Source: Triatoma infestans (Eukaryota; Arthropoda; Insecta; Hemiptera; Reduviidae). Taken from it: a stretch of DNA of 64,000 nt. The notes under the pieces were generated by a model, which was not told the DNA's origin, did not search any database, and saw only the letters and a list, made by a program, of their open reading frames with translations. Below, piece after piece: positions 13,289 to 24,529 of the stretch. Within the stretch, counting starts at the first letter, position 1, and the number at the start of each line of letters is the position of its first letter. Made by a program: the position numbers and the translations under genes. Location: positions 186,001 to 250,000 of the forward strand of contig JAAEAF010000089.1 in the NCBI GenBank assembly GCA_011037195.1, read 5' to 3'.

Positions 13289-16200
13289 ATGGGAGCTCTT
13301 TACAGCAAAATCAGTCGTCTTCACCTTGATGACAGAAGTGAAGAGAAGTCATTGACGGAAAAAGAAATTAAACCGACAACTGAAGAAACAATACAGCAGA
13401 CAACACCGTGGACTTCCAGACCTAAATACCTTGCAGATCCCAGATCGGCTACAGCAGGAATCAAAAGAACTCCACTCGTTGTATGTCTAAATAATTATTT
13501 TAATGAAATTACACTATATTTTATAACCCAATAACATACAATAAATGTTATCATTTTTTACTCCTCATTGCAGTTAATATTATGATGATATTTTGGAATT
13601 ATTGAGTAATTGTGCTAAAAACAAATTTGAATTTTGTTGTTTTAATCATGAACGATCCATTGTTAAATTTTATTTGTATCTAAATAATCATAATGTTCAT
13701 AATAATTTTATGATACCTATGGAATAATCGGAGTAAGACGAAGTCATAGTATCTCACAAAATTATGTTTCTCCAAATGTTAGCTGCAATGATTTACATTT
13801 AAAGGAATTTTTAGATATTAAACTTTTTACTCAATCAGCTGACATGAAATAGAAAGAGCTGCTTAATATCTGACGATATGATTTTTAGTAGATGTTGCTT
13901 TAACACTGCTAAGAACAGGTTAAGAGCTTTTCATCTCATTAAAAATAAAATTGTGGCAAGCTGAATGTCGGTAAGAATGATTGTATTTTTGTACTTTTTA
14001 TTTAGTCTTAATGGATTGATTATAGTACATTGAATATAGAGCGTTATATGTATTTGTAGGTTAATTATTTAAAATAGCAGTCGCATTGGTGTCAAAAATG
14101 TTTACAGTTCCATTAAAATATTAATGGACATGTCAAATAATTTTATATCAATCTAGATTTATAAGAATGAATTCTTTCCATTGATTTCCATTTCTGAATA
14201 TTTAAATTTTTAGTTCCATGGATCTTTGATCATATTGTTTTAGTTTTTGTAGTTTCTTAATTTGTATGAATCAACACTCCTGCAGTATTACTTTTTCCAA
14301 CGTTATATATAACAATACATCGAAATATTGCAAACTGATGTCATGCCGAGGAATTACCTCGAGTTTGTTTATATTAGATCTTGCTGATGATAGTAATTAC
14401 GTTGTGATAAATTTCATTTGAGTAAGTCACCTAGGAAAAGCAAGAAAATCATACTGTAATTTATTTTGTATTGTTATTAATGTATAATTTGTGATATTAC
14501 TGGGAAATAAACAAGGGTTTATGGGAATCCTCCTAGCCCAAGTGATTTTTGCTGAAAGAAAGGTTTTTAATAGTTGCATTTATTTCAGGTGATGCGCGAA
14601 GCTACACCTAAACCCGATGGTGATAGCACACCTGTTGGTCCTCTTCCTTATCTAGAGACAAATTTGGATAGTAGTTTGTACACAGTCAGAACGTCCACAC
14701 CAGTTTCGTCAGCTTCGCCCATACAGGACATGCTTCAATCTTCGCCAGTGCTTCGGAGAGCTGAATCATTTGATATTTCTAATAATGAGCTATCAGTTTC
14801 TCAGCAGGTATTTGATAGCTATTTCTTTAGTATGTTGACATGATTTGTTTTATAAATCTTTTATGCTTCCGCGGCCATAGTGTAAAACACTTAGATCATG
14901 GAAGACCACATCAGAGATTTGTTATAGACCGACGTTTTGTCCATATTGCAATAGGCTTCTTCACGGTAATGTCACCTCTACAGCTGAAACAACACTCAAG
15001 AGGGACACTACCTAGAAGAAGCTTATTGTAATGTGGGTGAACATCGTTTTATAATAAACCACTGACGCCGTCTCAAACCGAAGGTTTAAGTATTTGACAT
15101 AATTGATTTCTTTTTCTTGCCAAATCTTTAGGTAGCAAAGTTATCTTGTGGTATCTCAGTAAATAATTACGTAAATTTTAATGTTAAAATAAAATATAAA
15201 TCCTTGAATTCAAATCAATAAAACTGCATGCGAAATTTTAGGAAATAAATTGGATTTTTCACAAGAAAAGATGAGCAAGTGATTGAGGCAGTGTATTAGG
15301 CCTTCTTCAAGATTATTTTTAATAGAATTATCTAAATATTATTTTTTCATCCCTGCGGTATACTATTCTCAACAAATTATACATTAATTTACGTATATGT
15401 TGAGACCCTCGGAGATAGTTTCAACTCCTTGGATTTCGCGTACCGCAGACAAGTTCTTACAACACATACACCCAAATATTCAAAAGTAGACAAAGATCTT
15501 CCCCTTATTCGTTGAGAATTTATGAATCATTTACGAATCATCAAACTGTTGAAGTGAACATAATTAAATAGTGGACTGTCCCAAATTTGTTTGCCTTTTC
15601 TCTTCCTCTATGGATGAGATGTAGACTGTAAGCTCTGTGATTCACTTCAGTCAAATTTATTTTATTATATTTTATTGAATTATGCTATTGCTAGTTATTT
15701 CGATATGACTAAATCTCGTGACATTTTTATTGGAAATTATATTAAACTTGAAGCCTTATTCATATTAAATTGAATGACCTTTTTAAAATTAATTTTAAGC
15801 GTTTACGCACAAGTATTTTTATTTTCTTCATTGTACAGGATGAAGTGCTAAACGTGGATTCTGATGAAGAAAATACTACTGAACAATTGTTCAATAATGA
15901 AAGGATGCTTTTTGATTCTGAAGAACAAGGATCATTTGATGAAGAGGATGGAAATAATATAGATATATGTGAGAAAGATCAGAAGCACAACATTGACAAA
16001 CCTGAAGTTTTATTTTTATCACAAGACTCAGATGAAACTGATAACGAAGTAGAAGAAATTTTATCCGAAGAAATAACTACGGTAGATAGATATTTCTTTC
16101 TTTGCTGAAAGAACATTAGCTTATAATTATATTTTATGTATTTCAGTTGATGTTATTCTTGTGTGAATTATTTGATTATTCAATTTTAATGATATTTTCT

Positions 16201-17846
16201 CATCTTTATTAATATAGAAAAATAATTAATTTTCACATTATTCTGATCAAGTTTCTGAGTATGTCATTTTTTGCATTGCATATAGACGACAGCAGAAAAC
16301 AGCTTGGAGCGCGAGTTCTCTGAGATTGAGGACTGTGTGTTTTCTCCAGTGAACCCTGTGGCAGATTCGAATATGATTAAATCAGTACCACATCTTAGGC
16401 AAGATAACCGTCTCTTTAAAACTAAGGTGAAATGGGAATACTATAAAAAAAAATCTATAATATATTAAAAGCTCTTATGAAGAATTTCCACTTTCTAATT
16501 TTGAGAATTCAGGTATTAAGGCCTGTTAGAAATTAAGTTAATAGCACATTTCTTTAGTGAATTTGAATTGAGAAAGGTGTTAATTAGCTGGAGATTTAAA
16601 TTTAGTTTGTCTTTATTTTTTATGGTGTTATCTTGCATTTTGGAAAGTAATTCAAAACATGATAATTTAAAATGAAATTAAAAAAAGTTGTCCTTTATAT
16701 TAATTTATAATCATCATTATCTCTAATCTAGTTTTGTTTATTTACACCTACCCCAACTTTTGTGTTTTGTTACTGCTTTTTGCTTGGATTTATTACCTGA
16801 GGAGACGACCGAACCAGGCGTTATCCAAACACCTGTAGATCCTTATAGCTATTCTAAAGAAAATAAAAAATCATAATGCAATACCAGACATGAATTACCT
16901 GAGATTCACAAATATGATCTGATTAACAAAACGATTTATGGGGAACAGTTTTCGTTCTTTTACCCTGATACCAAATTAAATATCCTGACCATGTCTGGAA
17001 ACTGATCTTACAATCTAAACAATACAATTAGAAGATGAAGGTGTGTTTCTTCCTCTAACATAAACCACTAACACCCTTAATTCGACTTCTAATCAGTACT
17101 GACTGACAACCCACCACTAAGCTCTTCTGTAAAAATTAGCTGTAAATCTATCTACCCATAATGGAAAATGATTAGTATAAACATGTATCCAATTAAAAAC
17201 CATAGCTCGTTTAGAGCCATGGGCGTATTGAGAGGGTCCTATTTTAGTGAACTGCTCTTTTCTTCATCAAAGCTACAATCTACACGTAATCAACATTTGT
17301 AGAACATCCTTGGAGGAGGAAGCTCCTTCAGAAATCTGGAACATTTTAGAATCATTTTGTATGTGAAAACATATAAATTTAGTAACCCTACGCGGCCCTG
17401 ACTATCCTAACAGTTGTAAACCCTTCTTGGCGTTCAGGTGCCATTTTTGCAATTTAAGAAAATTCCTCCGCCAAATCCATCTCGTTCTGCGAAGAGTCTT
17501 TTAATAAAAAAAAATCTTTTTAGTTTTTTTATTTTAATGTTATTAATGCTATTTAACTTCTTTTCAGACTGGACGCACCCCACTTGGAACTGTCTCTTCA
17601 AATCCTTGTTCACCGATGCAAACGTCTAACTTCATCTCGAACAAAGATGATGATGTAACAAAACCATGGCGTGGCCTAACTGAAGAACGTGTTAATCGGG
17701 GTTTATTAGATATTGAAAATACACCTCCATTACCAAATCTACCACCCCCTGATATAATTCAATCTGCACCTGGGAAATTACTATTAAACAACCGTACTCG
17801 GGCAGGGAAAGCTACTTGGGGAAGAGATAGTTCTCTTATAATATGA
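13289..17846 (+). CDS. CDCA3/TOME-1-like mitotic-entry protein, 5 or 6 exons
   Basis: CDCA3 (trigger of mitotic entry) is an F-box-like adaptor that promotes SCF-mediated loss of WEE1. Exons with GT-AG borders are 13289-13480, 14589-14807, 15839-16081, 16286-16426 and 17568-17846; all are phase 0, giving 357 aa. Exon 1 begins MGALYS, a fitting N-myristoylation signal (Gly2, Ser6), and holds LADPRSATAGIKRTPL, the family signature (ADPRS..GI.RTP). Exon 3 is strongly acidic, exon 4 adds a TP/SP-type segment, and the last exon begins TGRTPLGTV and ends near WGRDSSLII. A further candidate exon starts at 17438 after CAG (VPFLQFKKIPPPNPSRSAK), but I find no donor that keeps the frame, so it is left out. 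It faces RCC2. CDCA3 identity rests mainly on the exon 1 motif and overall architecture. Confidence 0.7.
14850..15060. repeat. Imperfect foldback sequence in an intron
   Basis: Inside the second intron of the CDCA3-like gene, about 45 bases around 14919-14962 (GTCCATATTGCAATAGGCTT) pair imperfectly with the reverse complement of 15013-15060 (AGCTTATTGTAATGTGGG). The segment is less AT-rich than the intron around it. This looks like a degraded foldback or MITE-type insertion; its family is unknown. Confidence 0.4.
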
Positions 17847-18955
17847 ACAAAATGTTTTCTTATTTGTAAAAGTAAAATACATGCGTCTTTTAATAGGAAA
17901 GGTACTATTCAAGAACCTGAGTAATAATAATGACATAATCAATTTTTTTTTCCTATAGTTTTTATATACAACTTGCATTTTAAAACTTGGTACACATAAT
18001 TGCATTTCTGAGTAAAAATTAGATATTCTGTTTTAAATGATATATTTTTGTTTTCATGTACTACATTTTACAATAAGTCGGTAATCAATCACCAAAAAAA
18101 ACTACTTTCATTTCTCTTCTGCTAGCATGCTTATATCTTGAATAGCATTCATAGGGTTTCACTAAGCTAATCATCTTGCCATTCAAATATTGTCTACTTT
18201 CATAGTTACTTGAATTATGAAATAACTCTTAACGCTTTGATAAATCAACAGGAAATTTAAAACTTCTATTTTGTTTTTTTTTTAACTTTTTCATATTTTT
18301 TTATATTTGTCAGTTTAAACACATTTGATTTATTTGTATTGTTTTATTGATTTAATGATGCTTCTGAAGGACAGAACCATACGTAAGTAGTTTAATGCAA
18401 AATGTTGTTCTGATGAAATGCCATCGAAACATGTTTGGATTACTAGCCCATGTTCGACTACGAGTATTTACCACAAAAGAATTTAAATCCTTGAAATAAT
18501 TTTTGGGATGTATAATAGGAAAGAAAAGTCCTTTAAAATGAATTTGATATTTATGAGAATAGCATTTATATATCATTAAGGTTTTGAACTTTTGAAGTAT
18601 TTCGTGATCAACGCTGATTACATAAGTATTTCCCGTTTGTTTATAAAAAGTTTTTTTTTTTATTAGAAAAATCAAAAGGGTCAGAATTTATATCATTTCA
18701 TAGAGATATAAAATCCTTTTTTTTTTTTGCAATAAACAAATTCAAGCATCACATTTCTGACTTGCACAGTTCTAATTTAAATTAAATAAAAAACTAAGAC
18801 ATCATTGTAAATATTTTGTTTTTTAATTAATCTATTTTTATTTATTTAATCGAAATAAACTATTATAAAATTGTGTTTTCTTAAATATATTTCTAGTTAT
18901 TTGTCTACCACAACAATTAATGTTTTAGTGTTCGTTACGACCGCTGTATTTGAAG
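17847..18955. other. AT-rich intergenic DNA
   Basis: This is the 3' flank of the CDCA3-like gene. It has long T and A runs and scattered AATAAA hexamers. No gene is supported; a minus-strand frame at 18352-18675 has no recognisable feature. Confidence 0.4.
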
Positions 18956-19124
18956 TAAAATGGATGTTGAGGTTCGGTCACAAACTCTTTTCAAAGTTTC
19001 ACCCAAATTATTTGCCTTCGTCTGGCTAAACATTTTTGTTTTTAATTTCATAAAATCTATAGTTTTTAGCTTGTGATATACAGTCACCAAGTGCTTTTGT
19101 GACCGAACCTCAACATCCATTTTA
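18956..19124. mobile_element. MITE with perfect 28-bp terminal inverted repeats
   Basis: The left end contains AAATGGATGTTGAGGTTCGG followed by TCACAAA, and the right end is its exact reverse complement. Both ends are bordered by TA (18956-18957 and 19123-19124), consistent with a TA target duplication of the Tc1/mariner superfamily. The 110-bp interior has no coding capacity. Perfect TIRs suggest recent activity relative to the other elements here. Confidence 0.85.
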
Positions 19125-19143
19125 TAATAATAAGTAATTACAC

Positions 19144-19375
19144 TTCCTTTTTTTTTTTTTTTGTAATTTAAGGCGCTTCAACATCTATGGTCATTAGCGA
19201 CCAGAGCCTTCTCAGTGCGCTGCCGGCCTCCGGACAGTGTTTCCTCGCTACAGACAACACTGCCCATCACCGAACAGTGAGTTGTAGAGGCTCCGAGGAA
19301 GAAAAAATCTAAGGGTAGCACTGGACTCGAACCCGGGACTTCGCGTGGGAGTCCAACGCGCTAACCACTCAGCTG
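19144..19375 (-). mobile_element. tRNA-derived SINE, full length, minus strand
   Basis: Read on the minus strand, the 5' head is a tRNA-like module: an A-box-like segment (GAGTGGTTAGCGCGTTGG) and a B box (GGTTCGAGTCC). A body of about 150 bp follows, ending TTGAAGCGCCTTAAATTAC plus an A run of about 16 bases, seen as the T run at 19147-19162. The heptamer ATTACAC occurs on both sides (19137-19143 and 19376-19382) and is the target duplication. A second, truncated copy lies at 21812-21958. Confidence 0.85.
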
Positions 19376-19636
19376 ATTACACATATTGACAACTTCTGTT
19401 TCCTAATGAACTTTAATACTATGAAAGTGGCAGTTAAGAAGCTGTTCATTATTGAAACTGAATATTGCTACAATATACGTAGTTCCAATATGCAAAATGT
19501 TCACTTATTCAATATGCTAATGTTCAAATATTTTGGATAGATATTCTGCCAAAATTGCAACATTTATTGAAAATTTATAAAATTGCTACTAACAATAGAT
19601 AAATGAATCCATCTTATCTTTATGTTTCTAGATTCA

Positions 19637-19760
19637 ATCTTTTAGTCACTAGATTTTCCGCAGGATCCGATGTCTATATATGTAAAGCAGTAATTTGCAT
19701 CACACACTGCAAACAGTACACTGCAAAAAAATAGTTTTTGTAATTGAAAAACATCGAACC
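19637..19760 (-). pseudogene. PIF/Harbinger transposase relic A, distal part
   Basis: This segment matches 23100-23215 of relic B (CTAGATTTTCCG..., then GTAATTTG.ATCACACA.TGCAAACAGTAC). It corresponds to the transposase stretch just before the second catalytic region of HARBI1-like proteins. It breaks off exactly where the Tc1 element begins (TA at 19761) and resumes after it at 21320, so the two parts are one element split by insertion. In-frame stops show it is dead. Confidence 0.65.
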
Positions 19761-21319
19761 TAAATTGTTGGAAAAAAGTATTGCATAAAATTTCAAAATG
19801 TTTCTTTCTGATAATACATTTTTTTTTTTTTTTATGGATTCATTTTAAATAAACTCTGACCCAATGGAGAACAAGATAAAACCAATTTGTTTATGTTTTT
19901 ATAACGAATAATCCGTTCATAATTTGTAAACACAAATCATCCCATTACGTCATTTCATTGCTTCTGAATAATTACTCTCTCTTACAAAGTTTTCTTTAGT
20001 GTTTTTGTTATCAGTTTTTTTTTAAAGATCGTTTTAATTTTTTAAAACATTAAATGTCTCGCAAAGGAAATTATTCTGAAGAAATAGCAGTTCGTGTGGT
20101 AACATTGCGTGAAGAAGGGGTTTAGCAGTCAATTATTGCTCAGAGACTAGTAATGAACCAAACCACTGTTTCAAGAATGTTAATGCGCTACAGGGAGACA
20201 GGGAGATACTCCCGAAGACTGCCACGGGCCCTCCCAGAAATACAACTCGGACAGATGAGAGATTTATTCATCTGAATATGTTAAGGAACAGGTTGTCACT
20301 ACAATCAATTACGTCACTTGATTGGTGATGTCCGTAATGTCCAAATTTCAAGTAGGACAGTCAGAAGAATGTTAAATGAAGCAAACTTAGCTTCCAGTAT
20401 ACCCACTACTGGCCCTCTTCTCACCAGAGCACATAAAGTCGCCAGACTGCAATATTCACGAGAACATATTAATTGGACAACAGAGGATTGGAAACTTGTT
20501 TTATTCACAGATAAGTCGAGATTCACTCTACATTCTCCAGATTGAAGGATGAGAGTTTGGAGGCGTCAAGGAGAGAGATATCAGAGACTAACATTTCTCC
20601 AATAGTGGCTTTTGGTGGAGGCAATGTTATGTTTGGGGAGGCATAAGTTTTGATGGACGTAGAGTCTTACATATCGTGGAAATAGGGCCGCTAAATGCCC
20701 AGAAGTACCTTGAAGAGGTTCTTCAGCGATATGTTGTGCCAGTTTCTGAAAGAGTCGGTGATGATTTTCTATTAATGCTGGACAATGCCAGATATCACAC
20801 TGCTCGAGTTGCCCTTGAGTACCTACAAGATGTTGGGATTCGACGTTTGATTTCTCCACCGAGAAGTCCAGACCTAAATCCAATAAAACACCTTTGGGAC
20901 ACAATTGGAAGACGGCTCAGACTTCGCCGTCTCAATTAGCACTCTCAGGGAGCTACGTCTGCACTCATTGAAGAATGGAATGAGATTTCTCAAGAGGTTA
21001 TCCAAGAACTAATCTCTTCAATGCCAAGGAGGCTTGCTGCAATTATCAGAGCAAGAGGAGGTATCACTAAATATTGTTGAAAAAGAATGAAGAAGTGATA
21101 AGAACCATTTTAATTTTGAATTTCACAGATTTTTTCTTTTTGAGCTTCTTTTTTTTTTTATTCTGTGTAATATAACCAGGTTTGTCTTAAATTTTTGGTA
21201 GTTGTTCTTTTTTCCTTTAGACTAGAGTTCAACAACATGAATCCATAAAAAAAAAATACCTTTCAACTTTAAATTATAATATTTTGAAATTTTATGCAAT
21301 ACTTTTGTCCAGAAGTTTA
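19761..21319 (+). mobile_element. Tc1-type DNA transposon (dead), inserted in a Harbinger relic
   Basis: The element is bounded by TA dinucleotides. Its terminal inverted repeats match over roughly 80 bp with differences; the shared block includes AAAAGTATTGCATAAAATTT and a T/A-rich stretch next to ATGGATTCAT. Length is about 1.56 kb, usual for Tc1 elements. The transposase runs on the plus strand and is broken. Sequence on both sides is the same Harbinger relic, which gives the order of insertion. Confidence 0.9.
20054..21080 (+). pseudogene. Tc1-like transposase, inactivated
   Basis: Starts at ATG 20054 with a paired-type HTH region (MSRKGNYSEEIAVRVVTLR), hits TAG at 20123-20125 where CAG is expected, and is frameshifted near 20275 and 20545-20670. 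DDE landmarks are visible: LFTDKSRF (first Asp), LMLDNARYHTA (second Asp) and SPDLNPIKHLWD, where the third catalytic residue, normally Glu in NPIEH, has become Lys. The frame ends at TGA 21078-21080. The product would have cut and pasted DNA in the nucleus; this copy cannot. Confidence 0.9.
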
Positions 21320-21600
21320 TTAGGGGACTGTTTAATTCTTATGTGCTTCCCATCTATTGCACCGAAACATTAGGAAATATTCATTAGGATTTTCAATTCC
21401 TGCTGCTATATATAACCACTTCTCTTTACAAAGTTGAGGGATGGCAAAGAAACTGCAAACCATATTACAACGTATTGCTTCACTAACGTCCTTCAAAGTA
21501 ACACATGCTACAGCATGTGAAGATCTACAGATCTTCGCACCCGAAAAGCGTCTACATATTCTGATTTGTCCGACCGACACAACCGGTAACCAAGTATATG
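21320..21600 (-). pseudogene. PIF/Harbinger transposase relic A, proximal part
   Basis: Minus-strand translation gives PQLCKEKWLYIAAGIEN, matching the W..IA..FE..W.FP segment preceding the IDGKH region in HARBI1-like transposases, with frame breaks. The DNA matches relic B at 23225-23460. It is the continuation of the 19637-19760 fragment across the inserted Tc1 element. Confidence 0.6.
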
Positions 21601-21811
21601 TGTGGTTGTAAGTAAAAAACGGATATAAAAAGATATTTATAAAGTTTTAATATAAATTAACGCTATGTATTCAACATTTTATTCTATCATCTGTGAAGGA
21701 TCTCAAGATTGATTTAGACATTGGTTAATGACATACGGCTGTTTTTGCCGAATCTGCACTTTTTTCTTTATTTATGAATACAATGAATTCTAAAACACAC
21801 AGATCCCAGAT

Positions 21812-21958
21812 TATAGTCCAGCTATGCTACCCTTTTTTTCTTCCTAGGAGCTTCCGCAGATCATGTCATGTGATGGGCAGAGTTGAGAGAAGGCACCGGG
21901 CGCCAATGACCACAGATGTTGACGCGCCTTAAATTTAAAAATAAATAAATAAAAAAAG
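21812..21958 (+). mobile_element. 5'-truncated copy of the tRNA-derived SINE
   Basis: Begins inside the B-box region (AGTCCAGC.ATGCTACCC) and follows the body of the SINE at 19144-19375 (TGATGGGCAG, AATGACCACAGATGTTGA, CGCCTTAAATT). It ends in an A-rich tail (AAATAAATAAATAAAAAAA). It is in the opposite orientation to the full-length copy. The tRNA head is missing. Confidence 0.75.
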
Positions 21959-22481
21959 GCGATGCAAGAGTATGCCGATTCAGCGGATCATTTGTACCGT
22001 GTGGCGGTGCCTCGTTTCTTTTGTTTAAATGACAGTGTTTCACAGCTATTTTTGAGTCGGCCTGAGAATAATAATTTAATGAATAAAATTTTTTATTAAA
22101 TAAAAATACTATTAAAAGAAGTTGAAATAATTTTGAATATTTAAAAAAAAATGGTCGTGAAAATTGACATCGATAGTATACCTGAAATTCAAATGCGCCA
22201 CAAATATGGGTTATGTCAAGTGTAGATTACACCGATAGAATAAAAAGGAAGCAGTCCCGGCAAGAAATCACGAATATCTTTGCAAAAGATAAAAAATTCA
22301 ACAATTGACGTGAAAAAGAAACTTGATAGGTAAAAAAATTTTATTTCATTTCTGTTTCGTGCATGATCCATATAAATTGATTTAATTATAAGCGCCATTC
22401 AAATATTGTCTGTGAAATTTGTCTCTAGCACAAATTCCTTAACATTTCCTCTAGCAGTCATATTTGGTGCCAGACTTTGAA

Positions 22482-22713
22482 GGCTTAGAGTCAAACAACA
22501 CTAAATACAAAAATCGTGATTTTAATGTTTTTATATAATTTCTTGCATCTATTCAATGTCAACAAACTGTATCTACATTCCAACTCGTTTAGAAAGTAGG
22601 TGAACACTAGGTGCTTAAAAAAATATTTACTTAATATCAAATATAACTCTTTGTATTTTTCTTCGTTCGTGAAAACTCTCGTTTTAATAGTTAGCGTTGT
22701 TTGACTTTAAGCC
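22482..22713. repeat. 232-bp segment with 23-bp inverted repeats
   Basis: GGCTTAGAGTCAAACAACACTAA at 22482-22504 is the inverted, two-mismatch counterpart of 22691-22713. The right arm is the C-terminal coding end of Harbinger relic B (the codons for LKVKQR). The left arm may therefore be a partial inverted duplicate of that transposase end rather than a separate transposon. Confidence 0.55.
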
Positions 22714-23480
22714 CGAGCATATTGTCATCACGAAACATATCTTCCCACGTCCCATCCCTTTTTCGCACAATATTGTGTAATAAACAGATGGCTTTAATAA
22801 TGGTTTCAGCGAAATCTCACCTACATCCAATGGTCAGGGAAATATTCTTTATTTGTCAATATACCAAAAGAACTTTCGATATACCGTCTTGCTCTTGATA
22901 ATCTTCAGTTGAATATCTTCTTAATATCGGTAAACCACCATAAGGTCGAAGCAAGTTTTCGAACAAAGGAAAAGCATTGCCACCCACGTTTACGTAGGGA
23001 TATTTATCATTTGCACCTACAGTGTTTGTTGGCGGAGGAATTTCTAGCGAAACATCACATATTTTCTGGAAAAGTGTTGAATTTCTAAATTCCAGAGGAA
23101 TTTCTAATTCCAGAGTTACTAGATTTTCCGTAGAATCCGATGTCTGTTTATGTGAAGCAGTAATTTGTATCACACATTGCAAACAGTACTGTGTGTTGAA
23201 TTGAAAAACATCGAAGCACTATTAGGCTGTGTAATTCTGTTATGTGTTTCCCACCTACTTCACCGACGAGTATAGGAAACTTTACATATTTTTCATCCTG
23301 CCGCTATATCTAACCACTACAAATTTGAGGGATGGCAGTATCTCTTAAATATAACCATATTACGTATAAACAAATTTCCTTCACAATAACACCAGCCGTA
23401 GATCTTCCCACTCGAAGAGCGCAGTGTGTGACCGACAGAGAACAACCAGCAGCCGAGTACCTAAATAGAATAAAAATCTC
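22690..23480 (-). pseudogene. PIF/Harbinger transposase relic B, catalytic and C-terminal part
   Basis: On the minus strand, a GKHI-containing stretch (the IDGKH region of HARBI1-like nucleases) precedes an open segment (23182-22856) with KYPYVNVGGNAFPLFENLL and RPYGG, typical of the third catalytic region of PIF/Harbinger transposases. After a frame change near 22860 the C-terminal hallmark ETIIKAICLLHNIVRKRDG appears at about 22810-22750. Several stops and shifts make it non-functional. A matching relic (A) lies 1.5-3.5 kb upstream. Confidence 0.75.
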
Positions 23481-23604
23481 AAGTTGACAATTGACAATTA
23501 GGACGATTGACAAGACAATTGTTATATTAGGCTTTTAAATATTTAAGTTTAAGACAAGTTAATATTCATTTCAGCATTTCTCTCATTTACAGGAGAGTTG
23601 CTGC

Positions 23605-24060
23605 ATAAAATGTGGAAAGTTATCAGAGATTTGCGAGAGAAATACAGGAGAAAGGGGAATCGGGATGCGCAGCCCTAAAAAAGTTCCCTACATGTATGCA
23701 TAACAGTTATCTTTTCATAAAAATAGGCGATGCCAAGAAAAACTGCTACTTCTTTAGATCCTACATACTCTGATGTACCAGCAGATAAAGAACAATCTGC
23801 TGACTCAAGGCCTTCAACATCAGCCACGACTAAACTCCTTAAGTAGGAAAAAAGGACTTCATCTTGTCGAGGAAAAAATTATAGCTGCTTTGAATAATAA
23901 TCAGAAGTCCAGAGCAAAACTTGAACGGTTTGACCAGGATGATAACCGTCAATTTTTGTTGCCGAGTATGAAATCCCTTCCAAGACATTTAAATACAAAT
24001 TTAGAACCGAGCTAATGCAATGCATTAGCAAATACATATGCTCTTGAACAATCGAAATAA
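23605..24060 (+). pseudogene. MADF/BESS-type accessory gene of a Harbinger element
   Basis: Near 23611 the codons for MWKVIRDLREKYRRK resemble the second half of a MADF (Myb/SANT-like) domain. After stops and shifts, 23930-24050 encodes DQDDNRQFLLPSMKSLPRHL and, in another frame, FRTELMQCISKYI, which fit the BESS motif at the end of such proteins. PIF/Harbinger elements commonly carry a second, Myb/MADF-like gene needed for transposition, and the transposase fragments lie on both sides. The gene is broken. Confidence 0.55.
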
Positions 24061-24529
24061 CAGTCACCCTTCTATTTACCACGTTCGCAGCACACACAGT
24101 GAGCGTATCTGCGTTATCTGTGCCACCTCCACCATTGCCAACTTCAAAGGCATCCGTCCGTCCCTAGATAACAATCACAACATATCACGTCTCTAAAGGG
24201 GATGGCTTGTAAAATTGTGCAGGAAAGTCAACGACAGGAATGAGAGCATGGAGTGGAAACTTCAATTCCAGTAACTACCACCTTCACAGCTGAGTCTGTT
24301 GGAATATTTCTGTCGACTTTAAATGAGGAAGGCTCAACTATCGTATTTTTTAAATGTAATGTTTAGAACTTAGTAATATGTTTATGCCTAATAACTTGCG
24401 AGTGAACAGTTTAAACTTTAAATGTGTTGCCTTAATAAGAATGTATTACCAGTGTAGTCTATACTGTATTTTAAATGGGCCTATCATAAAAATAAAATTG
24501 AAGACACTTACGAGTATATTTGTACTTAC

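Noticed and set aside
18352..18675. 107-codon minus-strand frame
   Set aside because: Contains A/T runs and no conserved feature; lies in the 3' flank of the CDCA3-like gene.
19320..19380. Possible functional tRNA gene
   Set aside because: A and B boxes are present but the sequence continues into a SINE body with A-tail and target duplication; the cloverleaf is not complete.
20314..20904. Minus-strand frames within the Tc1 element
   Set aside because: Antisense shadows of the transposase reading frame.
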